From Trichoplax adhaerens (Eukaryota; Placozoa; Uniplacotomia; Trichoplacea; Trichoplacidae), in assembly GCF_000150275.1 (NCBI RefSeq), contig NW_002060944.1:2332152-2396151 (forward strand): a DNA stretch of 64,000 nt, given 5' to 3'. The translations under genes were made by a program, and so were the position numbers. Below, in pieces: positions 59,201 through 64,000 of this stretch (within the stretch, counting starts at the first letter, position 1; every line of letters begins with the position of its first letter). The notes under the pieces are model-generated. The model searched no databases. It was not told where the DNA came from and saw only the letters and a program-made list of their open reading frames with translations.

Positions 59201-60191
59201 CTAAATTATAATTTATTGGGTACGCAGAGTGCTGGTGATGAAGCCTTTGTTGCAACTGTAAGGTTATGATAGCTCGACTATGCTTTAGTCGCTGTTATAA
59301 ATAACATATTTGCAGCATATGAATTTCTGATTTACCATACTATTTTAGGGCACATTTTAGTTTAGGTTCATATGAGTATTAACAACTCCACTGAGTGAAA
59401 TTAAAATTCTTATCAGAAATTAGGATAATAGATTGGATAAAAATTTATCGTATTTCGCTTTAGAATCCATGTATTTCATTAATTGTGTTAAATTACAACG
59501 ATTCTAGTCCATGAAACGTTATTCTTTTCCTCTATTTAGTTACTTATGACTTCCATATTTAGCTGTTTGCGAAGTAGGAACAATGAAAAAGTTTATGTAA
59601 GTGAAATTCTGTAAATCTCTTAAGATGGTGTATGTGTATATAACTTTGAAGAGAACTTACCTTTAGCATTTCCATAGATTATATATATCCAAATTTGATA
59701 CCTAAGATTTTTGATTAATTTTAATTTTTGAATCGCTCTTTACGTATGATGAGCACTGTAGTTAGTAATGTTCCTTAGCACATGGCTAAAATATGATTGT
59801 GGACGGTCACTTGTAAAACTGCTAAGATGATCATATAGATATTTAGATAGGTGCATAGGTATTTAAAGAATTACAGTAATTATACGAAATTTGAGATCGC
59901 TAATTGAGATTAATCTTTATGAATTAGGAAATCATTAATTGGACATGCAACACGTTATCATTGATAGTTTGCGCTGCAACTATGGCGGCAGGTGTTTATA
60001 TTACGGTCTTGTATCTAAACAAGTATGATGCGACATCTCATAAGAGCTCTTGTGATGCATTTGTATTTGTACCCTATATTATTATTCAAGTCACAAGCAT
60101 GTGTTCTGGAATATTTGGTCTTGTCCATTGTTTGACTTTGTGTGGGACTTGTAGCTTCTTCGAAAGTGATTACGAAGATGACAAATTGTAA
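56244..60191 (+). CDS. Four-pass (tetraspan) membrane protein, family not identified
   Basis: Exon 1 (56244-56420) and the last exon (59968-60191) are clear. The phase-consistent chain uses 56765-56796 and 57720-57775 between them, giving 162 residues. TM1 covers T-L-G-F-L-Q-S-F-T-C-V-I-S-L-L-S; TM2 begins at W-L-V-Y-G-N-I-I-A-P-G-V-L-G-F-L; TM3 is near C-A-A-T-M-A-A-G-V-Y-I-T-V-L-Y-L; TM4 runs F-V-F-V-P-Y-I-I-I-Q-V-T-S-M-C-S-G. A Cys-rich turn and an acidic tail E-S-D-Y-E-D-D-K-L follow. The layout (short termini, paired cysteines, acidic tail) recalls sarcospan/MS4A-type tetraspans, but no diagnostic motif was found. Introns of up to 2.2 kb are long for this window. The small internal exons are the weak part. 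Confidence 0.55.
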
Positions 60192-61764
60192 AGAAACGAC
60201 GCAATATAAGAATGATGTATGCTTCCTGTATCTGTATGGCACATGGATTAAAATTTTAAGGCCTTGTTTTTGCTTTGGATATACGTAATTGTTATTCTGA
60301 AATTATCATAATCTACAATATGGTCATAATATTCTATCTTTGTATCGGTGATATCAATTAACATAAGTTTTGCTATAACCCAAATAAATTGTTCTCATAG
60401 GGTGTGGTCGCACTATACCTAAGTAGAAATTAATCATGATGCCCTTCCTTCACGTTTTAGTATTAGGTCGATTGCAGAAAAGTTTTCTATAGCTAGCGTA
60501 CATTGTAGAAGACTTTTAAGGTAACACTAACCTTGATACAATTACTAACTTTACGAGTAAATTGTGATTCTAAAAGCTATCGCTTTGTAAAGGTTGAAAT
60601 TAATCACTGTTAATTTTCAAAAAATTGTGAATCCGTGGCGGTTATTTGACGAGACTTTTCAGTCTTCAAGCTAATGGATTTAAAATAATAGCTTAAATGT
60701 TAGGCGTCTTGTAGTAATTTAGTACTAAATATATAAGACTTAAATCTGAAACTACTTCGCGTATAAGTTTACATCTATCCAGGCGTTAATCTATAAGGAA
60801 CGCTAACTTAAATAGTAACAAACTCTGATTTTAGTAGTATTGACATGAACGGGTACTGCCATTGATTCTTGCAGGATGATATTATTCAGCAAATATTCTT
60901 TGAGATGACTTATATACTTCATCTGTAGCTTTATTGGTGCTGGATACCTAAAAGTTAATGTTTTCATAACTACTAATTGACAATTTTGTATTCGTTGGCA
61001 ATGCAGCTTTATCTACAATAAAATTTATAAATTCTTACCGTCTGAGAATACAATGAACTACTAAAGTCACTAAGTGTAAGTATCTACAATTAAACGGATT
61101 TTAGTGTCACATCTTGCTTCGAGAGAATTAATCTCTGATCAATATTAGACTACAGTAAATCTGGAGGACATTACACTCTCGTAGTAGTAGCAAAATTATC
61201 GGGTACTATATTTTCGTTAGTATAAGGTAAGAGATTAAGTAATTATTGCTACTACAGCATGTTTATAGAAATACTGTACGTGTTATGCTATGATAAGTAA
61301 TTGTGCAGATCCAGATTATCTTATTTGCTGTAATAGGCTTTGCCACCTTGCATTGAAGAAATTTCTAAAATTTCAAGTATCAGACCCTCCTGAGAACATG
61401 CTTATAATCCAGGAATTAAGTGTAAAATTAATTCATAATCAATTTAGAAATGGAAACTAATTTGTCTTGATTTTATTATTAAATGTGGGTTATAAATTAA
61501 ATGAGCAGAAATATGTACTATATTTAAGAGATGTACAATAGATGCTCTCAAAACTTAATAAAATTGTACCATTGCTATTGTGCGGGCATTGTATTGTACA
61601 TCTTATATTCAAGGCGCTATCTTTTATATCACGATGCATATAGATTAGTTTTTGTGTCAATTATCCAGTTTCATATATTAATCGCTAATACCATCAATTT
61701 AATGATTTTAGATAGTAGCTTCAAGGAACATAAATTCGGATCGTGATGCATGCGTAACCATCAA
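60192..61764. other. Convergent spacer before synergin gamma
   Basis: The genes on both sides end here. No array, no coding chain. The plus-strand frame at 61531-61746 is hydrophobic but without splice context or motif. Confidence 0.45.
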
Positions 61765-64000
61765 TCATCTTAGTTCTAACGCTTGTAATGCTGGTAGTAT
61801 GCAGGAAATTCTGTTACACCAAAAGTTGGCACATCCAGAGTGATACTTCCTTCCACCGTAGGTAATAATGTTCTCAGACGTTAGATCTGTCTTATTTACA
61901 TTAAGCAAGCATACTCCGCAAGCGATATGATTGCAATTTGTAGCTAATTCACCAGCAGTTAAGCATTGGGACTTGAAATTAAAATCGCTAGACAGCTATA
62001 TAAGAAATATAATATTAACAAGATAATTCAGAAGTTGAAAATCAAGATAGTACGGTACATACCTCTTCAGAATACTTGTCAATATTTTGAACAAGTTGAA
62101 CCCATTTTAGTTTGATAGTTGAAACTGTATCTTTGACATCAAGCAAATCAATATCTAAATCCAATCGAAACATATCCACTCTGTAATTAATAAAATCATA
62201 TCTCTGCGTATTGATAGCGTAAAGAATTACCTGAGCGGGAAGCAGCAGCATCAATTCGACAAACAACTTTAAATATCTCTAATAAAGCTATTGATAGAAA
62301 GGAGATAATTTAGGATCCTTGTGGAAAAATCAAGTGGTTGGATATGGCTAAGTACCTCTAATGAACAATAATCCTTTATTGCACTGGACGATTTCTTGTA
62401 ATATTTCATATTTTTTCGTCGACAGCAGGACATCAATTCCATTTTGTACATCTTGTAAAGCTTTTTCAAGGCAGCTATGCCATTTATTGAAAATAGTGTC
62501 TGTGGGCTATCAGATACAAGAAAGTTAAATTCTGAGTAGTTCTATATACATATATCATTTAAAAAAACATTAAATCAGAATAGCTAAGAAGTTCACCATA
62601 CATGTTTACTTTTTACCTCAGCATCTATGGATAACGCTCGATATCGATCAATATCATAGCTAGTTTCAATACAGACATCACTAGTCTTCCCTGCAGCCGT
62701 TATTAGGGTTTGACTCTGAAATTTCTGAGTGTCAGCAGTCGATCCGGGCTGCAAGATATCAAGGACACTATCAGAACCAATTTCATTTAAATCTCCGCCA
62801 ACGTCTGGAAGGTTACTTGTAAACTACATAGAAGTATAAGCAACATCGTAACTTCCGTGTAAATTCATTTATGATTTAAATCCAAAAGGAGTTACATTAC
62901 GATTGAAATACCGTATAATCGCCAAGGTTATTGGAATCTAAATGTTTGAGGTTGAAAGTATTTTCTTCTTCTAGAGATTGAAAATTACGGACAAAGTTAC
63001 TACAGTCCATATATTTTAATCTGATCTTGTCCCAAATACTAGCATTGCCAGCACTAATGCTGCTACTATTTATTATTTTACACTCATTACCGAAATGGTT
63101 TACATTCTTGAATTTGCCATCCTTCGCAAGATCAACGCTAGTTACGGTAAATGTAGAAAAATCTGACCATTCCTCCGACTGTTTATCTGGTTTCGTAGTT
63201 TCTTGATTTTGATTTAAGGAATTTGACACAGAACTTGCCTTAAAATTATCTTTGGCCTTTTCCGACATAGCAGTAAATTCTTTATTAGATTTGATATTGG
63301 TTGGAAGGTTCGCATTAAATGAAGCTGTAGTAGCTGAATTGAACTCTCCAAAATCATCAAATTCATTCGTATCGGTAACTGGGACATTCTTAGGGTTTTT
63401 AAGGCTATCTTCTTTACTAGGCGACTGTTCATTTACATGCTTAAGAATAGCATAAGGATCATATGATAAAGCTGCAGATTTCTTGGTTTCGATCTTATTA
63501 GGATCATATAAGAGTTCATTGTGGATTTGATTAGATTTCGAGCTCTCAGTGGTAACTTGCCAATCAGAGATAGATGCATCGATTGCACTAAAATTACTAA
63601 TTCCAAGTATAGGTTGCTTGTCCGGTGCAGGAGTAGGCTTGAAATTGTCTTGGTGTTCCTGATTAACACTGTTAGATAGTAAAGGAAGAAATACCGGTAT
63701 TAATAGTTATAATCTTCTCATTGTTCTAAAGATTACATACCTAGAATCACTCATCAAATTATATTCTCCTTGATTCTTAGGTGTTAATGATGGATCGTTG
63801 TCAAAGTGTTTGAAGGCACCATAATCATCATCTATATCCTCAGATGTAGGTTCTTGGAAAGTAAACTGGGATTTATTATCAGGTTTCACAGTTATTTCTC
63901 GAAAGATACTGTATTTATCGTTCGCTGTAGTTGAGGATTCGCTAGGCTGCGATTGGAAATCAGATATAGGTGTCGAAAAGGCTTGCCAATTCTTAGTTTC
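61765..64000 (-). CDS. SYNRG: Synergin gamma-like AP-1/clathrin adaptor accessory protein, 3' part
   Basis: Seven exons in the window (5' to 3'): 64000-63741 (cut by the window edge), 63668-62912, 62823-62617, 62506-62356, 62278-62231, 62178-62063 and 61995-61765, 589 residues. Synergin gamma binds the AP-1 gamma ear and helps clathrin sorting at the trans-Golgi and endosomes. Evidence: an acidic, Ser/Asn-rich low-complexity part with D-E-F-D-D-F-G-E-F (the [DE]-F-x-x-F/D-F type used for AP-1 and clathrin binding) and a second acidic motif D-I-D-D-D-Y-G-A-F-K-H-F. The conserved C-terminal domain starts K-W-H-S-C-L-E-K-A-L. It ends with A-C-G-V-C-L-L-N and Y-G-G-R-K-Y-H-S-G-C-A-N-F-W, a Cys/His pattern diagnostic of the family. 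The EH domain, if present, lies beyond the edge. Confidence 0.88.

Noticed and set aside
63214-63669. Additional open frames on both strands over the synergin gamma exon
   Set aside because: They are shadows of the 757-base low-complexity exon, whose own frame carries D-E-F-D-D-F-G-E-F and joins both neighbours in phase.
1-64000. Transposable elements, tRNA and rRNA genes
   Set aside because: I looked for transposase, reverse transcriptase and terminal inverted repeats, and for tRNA-like or rRNA-like sequence, and saw none. Divergent or short relics could be missed by eye.

Overview
The window looks like nuclear DNA of an early-branching animal. It is AT-rich, every recognisable gene except two receptor genes is broken into short exons with GT..AG introns, and the gene set is animal-like: class A GPCRs, a PHT1/SLC15A4-type transporter, a DRAM protein, MGST1, PPAN, SWT1 and synergin gamma. 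A placozoan (Trichoplax or Hoilungia) is my best guess, by inference only. Exon limits were read by hand from splice signals, reading phase and remembered family features. No transcript or search was available.

Layout. 1-6.6 kb: two intronless, related rhodopsin-like GPCR genes on the minus strand with large empty spacers. 8.9-12.2 kb: a seven-exon proton/peptide (PTR/SLC15A4-like) transporter. 14.0-16.6 kb: a DRAM-family gene. 18.3-26.5 kb: four microsomal glutathione transferase (MGST1-like) genes in alternating orientation; a fifth lies at 39.7-40.9 kb. 29.7-35.4 kb: argininosuccinate synthase in 18 exons. 35.7-39.3 kb: the Brix-domain ribosome-biogenesis gene PPAN/SSF1, apparently hosting exons of a second gene. 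42.6-45.9 kb: SWT1, a PIN-domain ribonuclease. 47.6-49.1 kb: V-ATPase subunit G. 46.8-47.3 and 49.8-55.3 kb: several small or unrecognised genes. 56.2-60.2 kb: a four-pass membrane protein. 61.8-64.0 kb: the 3' part of a synergin-gamma gene running off the window.

The genes do not form a pathway. Several concern the endolysosome and vesicle traffic (PHT1-type transporter, DRAM, V-ATPase G, synergin gamma), and the MGST1 cluster points to detoxification or membrane redox defence.

Two large-scale patterns stand out. From 8.9 kb onward neighbouring genes almost strictly alternate in strand. The spacers between divergent genes carry dense arrays of one palindromic pentamer repeat (TACTG/CAGTA, giving TACTGTACAGTA dyads), while spacers between convergent genes nearly lack it. 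These arrays look like a family of repeats tied to shared promoters and are the most interesting unexplained feature here.
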